Assembly: GCA_013414795.1 (NCBI GenBank) | Contig: CP058732.1 | Location: 1,835,950 to 1,899,949, forward strand | Direction: 5' to 3' | Origin: Candidatus Kapaibacterium sp. | Lineage (GTDB): Bacteria > Bacteroidota > Ignavibacteria > Kapaibacteriales > UBA2268 | DNA length: 64,000 bases | Shown here: positions 35,989 to 45,802 of the stretch, in pieces | Position numbering within the stretch: the first letter of the stretch is position 1 | How the letters are laid out: every line of letters starts with the position of its first letter | Notes under the pieces: generated by a model | What the model saw: the letters and a program-made list of their open reading frames with translations, nothing else | Database searches by the model: none | Told to the model about the DNA's origin: nothing | Position numbers and translations under genes: made by a program

Positions 35989-36684
35989 CTATTTGTTTAA
36001 AAAATTTGCAATTGAATTAAAAATCCAGATGCCATCTGTTCCGCCAAGAATTGAATCACAATATCTTTCTGGATGTGGCATCATTCCAAGAACATTTCTC
36101 TGTTTGTTGACAATTCCTGCAATATTTTTCAAAGAACCGTTGGGATTCGCCATTTCACTTATATTTCCTTTTTCATCACAATATTGAAAAACAATTTGGT
36201 CATTATCCTCGAGTTCTTTGAGTGTATCTTCGTCTGCAAAATAATTTCCCTCAAAATGTGCTATCGGAATCCTCAATACCCTACCCTTTTCGAGTAACGA
36301 AGTGAATGGATTATTATTGCTGTTTACTTTGATATAAACGTCGCGACAAATAAATCTCAATGAAGTATTTTTCAGCAAGGCACCAGGTAGAAGTCCAGAT
36401 TCGGTAAGTATCTGAAAACCATTGCAAATACCAATAACCAAGCCACCTCTATTTGCAAAATTTATAACTTCATTCATAATTGGCGAAAAACGGGCAATAG
36501 CACCAGCACGCAAGTAGTCGCCATAGGAAAAACCACCTGGTAGTACAACGCAATCTATATCTTTTGGAATACTAGTGTCTTTGTGCCAGAGGAATTCAAC
36601 GTTGTACCCAAGATTGTGCTTCAATGCATAGTATGCATCGTGGTCGCAATTTGAACCTGGAAAAACTACTACTGCAAATTTCAT
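35989..36684 (-). CDS. purQ: Phosphoribosylformylglycinamidine synthase subunit PurQ
   Basis: Class I glutamine amidotransferase that feeds ammonia to PurL in purine synthesis. 231 residues. The nucleophile Cys lies in [13 protein letters not shown] (about residue 87), the oxyanion strand is [19 protein letters not shown], and the His of MMPHPERYC (about 207) completes the triad. The start overlaps the purS stop (ATGA). The separate PurS/PurQ/PurL layout is the small-PurL type; purL is elsewhere. Confidence 0.96.
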   Translation of the reverse strand: MKFAVVVFPGSNCDHDAYYALKHNLGYNVEFLWHKDTSIPKDIDCVVLPGGFSYGDYLRAGAIARFSPIMNEVINFANRGGLVIGICNGFQILTESGLLPGALLKNTSLRFICRDVYIKVNSNNNPFTSLLEKGRVLRIPIAHFEGNYFADEDTLKELEDNDQIVFQYCDEKGNISEMANPNGSLKNIAGIVNKQRNVLGMMPHPERYCDSILGGTDGIWIFNSIANFLNK

Positions 36685-36947
36685 AATTTGCCCGTTGAAT
36701 TTTCAACTTCGATGGTATAGGTTTCAATATTTGGATTATAAAGTAACTTATCGACAGCAGCATTAGCAATTTCCTTTGCTTCATCCAATGAATTTGCTTC
36801 GACTTCAAAAGTAATATGTTTACCAATTCTAATATCAGCAATTTTGTCGAAACCAAGTGTCTTCAATGAATTTTCAACAGTTTTACCTTGGACATCAAGA
36901 ATGCCTTTTTTAAGCATCACAATAACTTTGGCGAAATACTTTGCCAT
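36681..36947 (-). CDS. purS: Phosphoribosylformylglycinamidine synthase subunit PurS
   Basis: 88 residues, opening [32 protein letters not shown], the family signature, with a C-terminal [12 protein letters not shown] strand. PurS bridges PurQ and PurL in the complex that converts FGAR to FGAM. It lies 9 bp after pssA and overlaps purQ by 4 bp, so it reads as a single transcript. Confidence 0.94.
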   Translation of the reverse strand: MAKYFAKVIVMLKKGILDVQGKTVENSLKTLGFDKIADIRIGKHITFEVEANSLDEAKEIANAAVDKLLYNPNIETYTIEVENSTGKL

Positions 36948-36956
36948 AATTAACTC

Positions 36957-37679
36957 TCACCTTTTAAACTGGTTAAAAATTTTCAAGTAATAATGACGAA
37001 GAAAACTTGCTAAAATGTACAAAACAAAGAAAGGAAAAATAAACAAACCTTTTGTAACGAAAGATAAAACAATTGCAAGTATGAAAACAGTTGTTACAAA
37101 AGGATGTTGACGAATGTATTTAATGCTCGGTCGAGGAGCGTTTAAAAATTTGATTGTTGAAACCATTGCCAGGGATGCACCAATTGTAACGAAATAAATC
37201 AAATAACTTTTCAATGAATCATCAAGAAAGTTGGAATTATGGTAAAAAATCAAATAAGAAATAATAAAGAAAGCCGAAGATGGAATTGCCATTCCCGTAA
37301 AATACTGTTTGTCTTGGTAAGCATTTGTTTGAATATTAAAACGGGCAAGGCGAAGAACCCCGCAAATTAGTGGTAAAGCAGAAATCAACAAGCCAAGGTC
37401 CCCATGCTGGTAGAAATAAATCTTATAAAGCATAAACGATGGAACAACACCAAAGGAAACAGCATCAGAAAGCGAATCCAATTGAACGCCAAGTTCACTC
37501 GCACTTTGAACCAAACGAGCAGTTATTCCATCGAACATATCAAATAGGGCTGCAAACAGAACGAAAAGTGCAGCAAGAGTGTATTCTTCTCTGGCAACGT
37601 TTATCAATGCAATAAAACCAGAAAAAAGATTTGCTAACGTTAAAGAATTTGGAACTATCGAGCGAGTGATTCGTAGCAT
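36957..37679 (-). CDS. pssA: CDP-diacylglycerol--serine O-phosphatidyltransferase
   Basis: Membrane enzyme making phosphatidylserine. 240 residues with several transmembrane helices. The CDP-alcohol phosphotransferase signature is complete: DGITAR, eight residues, then G, x3, D, x3, D (about residues 49-71, ending LDSLSD). It follows psd by 8 bp, giving the usual psd-pssA pair of phosphatidylethanolamine synthesis. Confidence 0.95.
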   Translation of the reverse strand: MLRITRSIVPNSLTLANLFSGFIALINVAREEYTLAALFVLFAALFDMFDGITARLVQSASELGVQLDSLSDAVSFGVVPSFMLYKIYFYQHGDLGLLISALPLICGVLRLARFNIQTNAYQDKQYFTGMAIPSSAFFIISYLIFYHNSNFLDDSLKSYLIYFVTIGASLAMVSTIKFLNAPRPSIKYIRQHPFVTTVFILAIVLSFVTKGLFIFPFFVLYILASFLRHYYLKIFNQFKR

Positions 37680-37687
37680 ATCGCCCT

Positions 37688-38401
37688 TTAAATATTGAGA
37701 AAACTGTATTCTTTGTGCAAACGAGCAATAATAGTTTCTCCAGCCCGCACTTTCTGGCCAACTTTAACAAAAATACGAGCATTCAAAGGAAGAAGCACAT
37801 CCATCCTTGAACCAAATTTCATCATACCAATTTTTTCCCCCGCCTCAACAGAATCTCCAACTTTCAAAGTGCAAACCACACGGCGGGCAAGAATTCCGGC
37901 AATCTGCTTGAACGCAATCTTGCCAAATTCATTCTCAACGCCAATCAAGGTATGTTCATTTTCTTCGGAGGCTTTTGGGTGGTAGGCAACCAAATATTTC
38001 CCAGGAAAATATTCAACATAGAAAACCTTGCCCGAAATCGGAGAACGATTCACGTGAACATCCAAAGGGCTGAGGAAAATGCTGACTTGTAAGACTTTTT
38101 GGTTCAACAATCTGTTATCTGTAATTTCTTTAATTTCAACTACTTTACCATCAGCAGGGGCAAGAATTATTGAACCGTCTTCCACCGCAAGAAGAGGAAC
38201 ATTGCGATTCGGGTCGCGAAAGAACCAAAACGAAAAAAGTACGAAAAAACCCCCAACAATCCAAAAAAGAATTTTAAGAACAAAATGCAAAGAAAAAATG
38301 AAAGGCAAGGAAATCAAAACCAACCCCAAAACCAAACCAATCAAAAAATTATCCAATCCGTACTTTGCAATATGAAACATTTTCAATTTCTTTGTGAACA
38401 A
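37688..38401 (-). CDS. psd: Phosphatidylserine decarboxylase family protein
   Basis: 237 residues with two N-terminal membrane helices (about 15-60). Pyruvoyl-dependent decarboxylase that self-cleaves; the cleavage motif FGSRMDV (about 205) places the future pyruvoyl serine in FGS. Other conserved parts are the LAPADGKVVEI stretch and FLSPLDVHVNRSP. It turns phosphatidylserine into phosphatidylethanolamine. It is divergent from dnaN across 109 bp. Confidence 0.93.
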   Translation of the reverse strand: MFTKKLKMFHIAKYGLDNFLIGLVLGLVLISLPFIFSLHFVLKILFWIVGGFFVLFSFWFFRDPNRNVPLLAVEDGSIILAPADGKVVEIKEITDNRLLNQKVLQVSIFLSPLDVHVNRSPISGKVFYVEYFPGKYLVAYHPKASEENEHTLIGVENEFGKIAFKQIAGILARRVVCTLKVGDSVEAGEKIGMMKFGSRMDVLLPLNARIFVKVGQKVRAGETIIARLHKEYSFLNI

Positions 38402-38510
38402 AAATAAAGTTTAAATAAAAGTAAAAATTTTCAAATCAATTTCATAATTTGTAAAACTTAAATTTTAAAATTAAAAAAAATTGTGTTAATCATTATAGTG
38501 GAGAGAAAGT

Positions 38511-39698
38511 ATGAAATTTACTGTATCTTTGAAGGAATTGAATCAAGCATTACAAAAAGTAAGTCCAGCCTTACCCAAAAAATCTACATTACCAGTTTTG
38601 GAACACTTCTACTTCATACTCGAAGGCGACCTTCTGAAAATTGTTGCCTCGGACCAAAAAATCACAATAATGCACCAAATAGTAGTTTCGCCCAGCGAAG
38701 ACGGTAAAATCCTTGTCCCCGGAAAGCGAATTTCCGACATTATTCGTGCACTTGAAGATACCGAAGAATTTACATTTTCCAGCGACGAGGATACTTTCAA
38801 CATTTCCATCAAAACCCAATTTGGTAAATATTCAATGAAAGGACTCGATCCACTTGAATATCTGACCCTAACAGAACTTTTCGAATCGGAAAAACCAGAC
38901 ATTTCAGAAATTGTGAATCCAATCGACGAGGAAACCAAAAAGAAAGCAGCCTTGATTTCAATGAAAGACATTACTTGGGCTGCTGAACGGACTTACTTCT
39001 GTGTTTCTGTCGACGACTTCAAACCCGCAATGACTGGCGTTCTATTCCAATTTCAAGGCGAAAGAGCAAATTTTGTCTCCACTGATGGTTACCGATTAGT
39101 TCGGGCTTCAATTTTCTCCAATGAACACAACGTATTTCCTAAAGATTTGAATGTGATAATACCCGCTCGTACTGTTGAACTACTTCGGAAAGCAGATGAC
39201 GACGTAATTATTTCATTCATACAACAAAACGAACGAATTACTCACACTCGTTTCGACATTGGAAATACTGTAATAATTACAAGAGTGATTGACGAAAGTT
39301 TCCCCAAATACGAAAATGTTATACCAAAAGAAAATCCATACTTCCTTAAAATAAACAAAAAGGATATTATTCCGGCTCTTCGAAGAGTTAGCCTATTCGC
39401 CAGTGCGATTCAGAAATTGGTAAAGCTGGATGTTTCTGCTGATTCGTTAACATTAACCTCCGAAGACCCAGACGTTGGGACTCAAGCCCAAGAGATTATT
39501 CCTTGCGATTTCAATGGAGACCACTATCTAATTGGTTTCAACTACGAACTTTTCCTGGAAGCCATTCAAAATATAGAAGTTGACGAAGCAAACGACGAAG
39601 TTTTTGTAGAGTTATCTGCCCAGAACAAACCAGCAGTGTTTAAACCTAAACCAGAAGACGAAAGGTTACTAATGCTTTTAATGCCGATGAAGATTTAA
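38511..39698 (+). CDS. dnaN: DNA polymerase III subunit beta (sliding clamp)
   Basis: 395 residues, somewhat longer than the usual 365-375. It starts MKFTVSLKELNQALQKVSPALPKKSTLPVLEHF and ends with the clamp-typical LLMLLMPMKI. The three clamp domains are recognisable; the middle one contains FVSTDGYRLVRA. The extra length sits near residues 125-150 in a Glu/Asp-rich insertion. GTGGAGAG precedes the ATG. recF follows 5 bp downstream. No dnaA is seen nearby. Confidence 0.96.
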   Translation: MKFTVSLKELNQALQKVSPALPKKSTLPVLEHFYFILEGDLLKIVASDQKITIMHQIVVSPSEDGKILVPGKRISDIIRALEDTEEFTFSSDEDTFNISIKTQFGKYSMKGLDPLEYLTLTELFESEKPDISEIVNPIDEETKKKAALISMKDITWAAERTYFCVSVDDFKPAMTGVLFQFQGERANFVSTDGYRLVRASIFSNEHNVFPKDLNVIIPARTVELLRKADDDVIISFIQQNERITHTRFDIGNTVIITRVIDESFPKYENVIPKENPYFLKINKKDIIPALRRVSLFASAIQKLVKLDVSADSLTLTSEDPDVGTQAQEIIPCDFNGDHYLIGFNYELFLEAIQNIEVDEANDEVFVELSAQNKPAVFKPKPEDERLLMLLMPMKI

Positions 39699-39703
39699 AA
39701 CCA

Positions 39704-40870
39704 ATGGTTTTAAATTACGTAAAACTTGAGAATGTTCGTAATCACGAGCAGAGCGAAATAGATTTGGAACCAAGTTTGAATATTTTTTTTGGTCCAAATG
39801 GCGCTGGAAAAACAAGCATACTTGAGGCAATTTCCATTGCCTCTTTTTCTAAAAGTTTCATAACTAATTACGACCAAAATATAGTTAGACACGGCGAAAA
39901 TTACTACACTGTCGAGGTGGGCGGCTCGAGCCAAAATGGTATCCCTTTTACTTTTTCTGTCTATTATCAAATTGGAAAAGGAAAAGAAATCCGTGACATT
40001 TCCGGTGGAACTATATCCAGCATAGAACTTATTGGACAAATACCATTAGTTGTACTCTATCCCGATATGCGAGAAATTATTTTTGGGCCTCCATCTGCAA
40101 GGCGAGAATTTGTCGACAAAATCATTTCGCAAACAGATACAGTCTATTTAAAAAAACTTATCGAATACAAAAGAATTCTTAAACAAAGAAACAAATTGCT
40201 ATCGGAAATTGCAAATGGGGACCGAAAGCAAATTGATGTCCTTTCGGCTTGGAATAAGAAATTTATTCAAACAGCTTCTTACATAATTCAACAAAGAGGT
40301 TTATTTTCCTACACATTTTCATTTATCGTTTCCGAGGCTTTTGAAACTATTACAGAAGGCAAAGAGAGCCTAATTTTTGATTACCAACCCTTTGATTTTT
40401 TTACACCGGAAAACCTTGTCGTTTTCAGGCGTTATTGGTATTTAGACCAAATTTTATCAATTCTCGAACAATTGTTAATTAAATATGCCAAAAAAGAAAT
40501 TGAACGTGGTATTACTCTTTTTGGTCCACACAAAGACGATTTTCAATTGTTGTTTAATGGGAACAATGCACGAGAGGTTGCTTCCCAAGGTCAAAGCAAA
40601 TCGATTTTAATCGCTTTAAAAAATGCTGAAGTCAAATACTTACAAAATAAAAAGAACACTGCCCCAATTGTACTTTTCGACGATATTTTTTCAGAACTCG
40701 ACATAAACAGAATTAACCAAGTTCTTGATTTGATGAAAAATCTAAAAGTACAATTACTTTTAACCACCACTGAAATAGACAAGATTAAGAATATTATCTC
40801 TAATTTTGAAAATTATGGTGTTTATAAAGTTGAATCGGGAAAGACAATAAGATTTGATCATTTTTCATAA
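39704..40870 (+). CDS. recF: DNA replication and repair protein RecF
   Basis: 388 residues. SMC-like ATPase that loads RecA at gaps. The Walker A is GPNGAGKTS (about 30-38), the RecF core HGENYYTVEVGG follows, the ABC signature region ASQGQSKSILIALK lies near 295, and Walker B LFDDIFSELD near 325. The 5-bp gap to dnaN indicates an operon. The length matches the family. Confidence 0.95.
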   Translation: MVLNYVKLENVRNHEQSEIDLEPSLNIFFGPNGAGKTSILEAISIASFSKSFITNYDQNIVRHGENYYTVEVGGSSQNGIPFTFSVYYQIGKGKEIRDISGGTISSIELIGQIPLVVLYPDMREIIFGPPSARREFVDKIISQTDTVYLKKLIEYKRILKQRNKLLSEIANGDRKQIDVLSAWNKKFIQTASYIIQQRGLFSYTFSFIVSEAFETITEGKESLIFDYQPFDFFTPENLVVFRRYWYLDQILSILEQLLIKYAKKEIERGITLFGPHKDDFQLLFNGNNAREVASQGQSKSILIALKNAEVKYLQNKKNTAPIVLFDDIFSELDINRINQVLDLMKNLKVQLLLTTTEIDKIKNIISNFENYGVYKVESGKTIRFDHFS

Positions 40871-40882
40871 AAAAGGTGAAAT

Positions 40883-41848
40883 ATGAAAAAAGAAACCAAA
40901 AGGATTCTCGTAACTGGCGCCAGTGGTCAGATTGGTTCTGAATTAACTCTTGCTTTACGTAAAATTTATGGGAATGACAATGTAATTGCTTCGGACATTG
41001 CCGAACCACAGCAAGGTAGTCCGCTTGCGAATGGAATTTTCGAGAAATTGGATGTTACAAATTTTGATGCGTTCGAACAAGTTGTCAAAAAGCACAATAT
41101 CGATACTATTGTCCACCTTGCAGCAATTCTTTCCGCAGTAGGAGAAAGCAACCCGACTCGTTGCTGGAATGTGAATATTGGAGGCACATTAAACGCTTTC
41201 AATCTTGGTGTGAAATATGAAATGTCGAAAATTTTTGTTCCAAGTTCAATTGCTGTGTGGGGTCCTGGAATTCCGAAAATTGCTCCGCAAGATGGGGTTC
41301 TAAAGCCAAAGACAATGTACGGAGTTACGAAAGTTACAATCGAAACTCTTGGGGATTACTACTTTCACAAGTATGGACTCGATTGCCGAGGTGTAAGATA
41401 TCCTGGAATAATTTCATCAGAGACGCCTCCAGGAGGTGGAACAACAGACTACGCAGTAGAGATTTTCTATAAAGCAGTGAGAGGAGAAAAATTTATTTGC
41501 TTTGTAAATGAAAACACTCGTTTGCCAATGATGTATATGCCCGACTGTTTGAAAGCAGCAATCGATTTACTTAAAGCCCCAGTTGAAAATCTAACCCACC
41601 ATTGCGATTACAATGTTGGGTCGATGAGTTTCACCGTTAAATCTCTTTACGAAGAAATACGAAAATATTATCCAAATTTTGAAATCGAATACAAGCCAGA
41701 CTATAGACAAGCAATTGCAGACTCCTGGCCAGATGATGTCGACGATTCTGTCGCAAGAAAAGACTGGGGTTGGCAACCCGAATACGATTTGCCTAGGATG
41801 GTAGAAGATATGATCGAAAAGCTTAAAGTAAAACTTGCAAGAAATTAG
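40883..41848 (+). CDS. tdh: L-threonine 3-dehydrogenase, epimerase-type
   Basis: 321 residues in the extended SDR/NAD-epimerase fold. The NAD site TGASGQIG lies at 11-18, Ser121-Ser122 and the Tyr146-x3-Lys150 pair form the active site, and RYPGIISSETPPGGGTTDYAVEIF is typical of the short-chain threonine dehydrogenases found in Bacteroidota and trypanosomes. It oxidises threonine to 2-amino-3-ketobutyrate. AAGGTG precedes the ATG, 12 bp after recF. The partner ligase kbl is not next to it. Confidence 0.88.
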   Translation: MKKETKRILVTGASGQIGSELTLALRKIYGNDNVIASDIAEPQQGSPLANGIFEKLDVTNFDAFEQVVKKHNIDTIVHLAAILSAVGESNPTRCWNVNIGGTLNAFNLGVKYEMSKIFVPSSIAVWGPGIPKIAPQDGVLKPKTMYGVTKVTIETLGDYYFHKYGLDCRGVRYPGIISSETPPGGGTTDYAVEIFYKAVRGEKFICFVNENTRLPMMYMPDCLKAAIDLLKAPVENLTHHCDYNVGSMSFTVKSLYEEIRKYYPNFEIEYKPDYRQAIADSWPDDVDDSVARKDWGWQPEYDLPRMVEDMIEKLKVKLARN

Positions 41849-41903
41849 GTTCAAAGATTTGCTTGATTATTTTGTAAATATTTAGCAATTTGCAAGTTTT
41901 TAA

Positions 41904-43316
<1,413 letters not shown>

Positions 43317-43335
43317 CATAATTTAACCATATATA

Positions 43336-43371
43336 CCCCTTCCAAATCCTATTGGAAGGGGTTTTCTTTTT
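43336..43371 (+). terminator. Rho-independent terminator after tpl
   Basis: CCCCTTCCAA (43336-43345) pairs with TTGGAAGGGG (43352-43361), 6-base loop, then TTTTCTTTTT. It closes the dnaN-to-tpl direction. Confidence 0.93.
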
Positions 43372-43464
43372 GTACAAGAAATTTTCTACTGCGACTTCAA
43401 TAAGAATACATTGTTAGAGTGGTTTTCTCAATTTTACACTTAGGAAAATACTATCGGGTTTTAA

Positions 43465-44235
43465 TTAATCTCTTTCGAGTATCTTCACTGCAGGAATTTC
43501 ACTAAGTACTTGGTGAACATAGAGAAACAACAGCACTGTCTCGATTGATGTTTCAAGGTTCGAAGACCACTTCCAATATAACAAGCCTTTACGAGGAAGA
43601 TGTTTACTTTCCCCAACTATTTGCTCCTCGATTTCTTCCTTTTCAGGCAAGGAATGTGAGGCAATATCGGAAACTATTTGTTTGATATTTGGTGGATAAT
43701 TCTCTGCACGACAAACCCAAAAACCAACCGGCAGCGGTTCTTCGACTAAGTCGAACCATTCCTCGCTTACGTCAAGAGTTACGTCGTCCGTTTTTTCCTT
43801 GCCCCATAGTATTGCAGAGTCGTGTTTGGAAAGTATTTCAGCCCTTGGACCTGAGTTCTGCTCCAATTTTAAATCTATACCAAACTTTTCTTTCAGCAAC
43901 AATTGGGCAATAATCATAATGAAATCATCTGGTGTATTCGATTGTATTGAACTAACATTCTCCAAATTCTGTTTGAAATAAATTGTTGCAAGTTCGGTGT
44001 AATCCTCTGTGAACAAGATTGGTCCTGGAATAATACGAAAGTCTGCAATTTTCACACCTTTTCCGTACCCCAAAGGAGAAATAAAAGCAGCATCAACCAA
44101 ATTTCGTAGCAAATAATCGGTACATTGGCTTTCGCTCAAACGGTAGTATTTTATATTTCGAGTACTACAATAGTTTTCACATTCCTCGAAAAGTGGCTTG
44201 TAAATTTCATTTTTGGGTATTGCAAGCCGAATCAT
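43465..44235 (-). CDS. MqnA/MqnD-family protein (menaquinone, futalosine pathway-like)
   Basis: 256 residues with a periplasmic-binding-protein-like alpha/beta layout and no signal peptide. LRNLVDAAFISPLGYGKG and DVSEEWFDLVEEPLPVGFWVCR resemble the conserved D-x-x-x-x-W-x-x-x-x-x-x-P-F-W segment of MqnA chorismate dehydratase. The match is distant, so the exact reaction is uncertain. The start overlaps the murD stop (ATGA), hence it is co-transcribed with murD. No other mqn gene is in the window. Confidence 0.6.
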   Translation of the reverse strand: MIRLAIPKNEIYKPLFEECENYCSTRNIKYYRLSESQCTDYLLRNLVDAAFISPLGYGKGVKIADFRIIPGPILFTEDYTELATIYFKQNLENVSSIQSNTPDDFIMIIAQLLLKEKFGIDLKLEQNSGPRAEILSKHDSAILWGKEKTDDVTLDVSEEWFDLVEEPLPVGFWVCRAENYPPNIKQIVSDIASHSLPEKEEIEEQIVGESKHLPRKGLLYWKWSSNLETSIETVLLFLYVHQVLSEIPAVKILERD

Positions 44236-45575
44236 TTTAAACTATTAACTATTTCTTTGAAAACTTGACCTCTATGTTCGAAATTCCGGAACATATCAAA
44301 AGATTTGCAAGCAGGCGATAGCAATACAATATCTCCTTCATCGGCGATTTCACGGGCTCGATGGACAGCCTCTTCAAGACTATCCTCTAAGTAACACCGT
44401 TTCATTGTACAAAAATGATTGAAGATTTCCCCTTTTGCCTCGCCTATCAATACTATGGCTTTCACATTCTTTTCGACGACATCGTCCAAAAAGTCGTAAT
44501 CATTATTGTCGCTTCTTCCGCCAGCAATCCAGATAATCGGTCGAGTGTAACTGCTCAAAGCATAATATGCAGAATCTACATTGGTTGCCTTCGAATCATT
44601 GATATATGTCACACCATCGATTTCACGCACGAACTCAAGCCTATGTTCAACCCCTTGAAAATTCATCAAGGCATAGCGTATCTGTTCGTTTTGGACCTCG
44701 AAAGAACGAACTGCAACAATACTTGCAAGCGAATTGTATAGATTGTGGACTCCAGGAATTTTGATATCCCCCGCCTTCATAACTACCTCCTCGTTACTGT
44801 TTTCTGGAAACCGCAGGCAAATCTCGTCGCCATTAAGATAAGCCCCAAATTCAACTGGTTTCAATCCAAAGTAAGCGACTTTCCCCCCAGCCTGCGATTT
44901 CGCAATTAGTGTTTCTTTATCGTCAAAATTCAAAATTAACAAATCATTTTCTTTCTGATTTGCAAATATTCTAAACTTTGCATTTCGATAGTTCGAAAAA
45001 GTTTTATGGTATTTAAGGTGGTCTGGCGTAATGTTCAAAATTATTGCTACATCGGGTTTAAATTTTTCAATTCTATCCAATTGATAACTACTTAATTCAA
45101 GTACAAATATTGTTTCGGGTTCAACTTTGTCGACATAATCGCTAAATGGTGCTCCAATGTTGCCAACTGCAATAGCCTTCTTTCCAGCGGTGTTAAGAAT
45201 AAATTCAATTAAGGCTGTCGTAGTGGTTTTTCCGTTTGTTCCAGTTATGCCTATTATACTATTCTTGCAAAATGAGTATGCAAACTCAACCTCGCTTACT
45301 ATTCGTTTATTAAGTCGTTCCGCTTCGACAATGATTTCAGCATCGGGAGGAACACCAGGCGAAACCACAACCAGTTCAAAATCACTCAACAAGTTAAATG
45401 AATGCTTACCGAATTCAAATTCTATGGAGTTCGCTTCAAAAATCCTTTTGGCATCGCTGTAGTTTTCCTCACTACTTTTTTCTGTTACAAAAATTCTATC
45501 GAAACCTTGCCTTTTAGCAAGCAATGCACTTGCAATACCACTTTTACCAGCACCAATGATTAATATACTATTCAC
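44232..45575 (-). CDS. murD: UDP-N-acetylmuramoylalanine--D-glutamate ligase
   Basis: 447 residues. Adds D-glutamate to the peptidoglycan precursor. The N-terminal IIGAGKSGIASALLA binds the UDP sugar, GITGTNGKTTTTALI (about 108-122) is the ATP loop, and YINDSKATNVDSA (about 311) and LLSPACKSFDMFRNFEHRGQVF (about 416) are MurD hallmarks. It stands alone, without the usual mur-fts cluster. A TAATTTTG lies 25 bp before the ATG. Confidence 0.95.
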   Translation of the reverse strand: MNSILIIGAGKSGIASALLAKRQGFDRIFVTEKSSEENYSDAKRIFEANSIEFEFGKHSFNLLSDFELVVVSPGVPPDAEIIVEAERLNKRIVSEVEFAYSFCKNSIIGITGTNGKTTTTALIEFILNTAGKKAIAVGNIGAPFSDYVDKVEPETIFVLELSSYQLDRIEKFKPDVAIILNITPDHLKYHKTFSNYRNAKFRIFANQKENDLLILNFDDKETLIAKSQAGGKVAYFGLKPVEFGAYLNGDEICLRFPENSNEEVVMKAGDIKIPGVHNLYNSLASIVAVRSFEVQNEQIRYALMNFQGVEHRLEFVREIDGVTYINDSKATNVDSAYYALSSYTRPIIWIAGGRSDNNDYDFLDDVVEKNVKAIVLIGEAKGEIFNHFCTMKRCYLEDSLEEAVHRAREIADEGDIVLLSPACKSFDMFRNFEHRGQVFKEIVNSLK

Positions 45576-45599
45576 TTTACTTTATAAAATTTAGAAAAA

Positions 45600-45607
45600 C
45601 AAAATTA
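45600..45607 (-). promoter_or_regulatory. Candidate murD -7 element
   Basis: TAATTTTG on the minus strand, 25 bp before the murD ATG. No TTG at the expected -33 distance was found. Confidence 0.3.
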
Positions 45608-45802
45608 GGAAAAAAATATTTCAGAGGCGGAACCCTAATGGCAAAGTAACATTTGAAAGAAATGCAAAATCTTTATATATCGTTGGACACCAATCCTATC
45701 AAACTTTTAAGTGTTTTTCATTAATTTATTAATTCTTTTTTGCTATTCTTTCTTTTTTTTTTTAATTTTCTCTTTGTGTAAATTAAAATTAAAGGTAGGA
45801 AA

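Noticed and set aside
45720-45780. T-rich run after murD upstream region
   Set aside because: No hairpin precedes the run, so it is not a terminator. I see only an AT-rich leader of the following gene.
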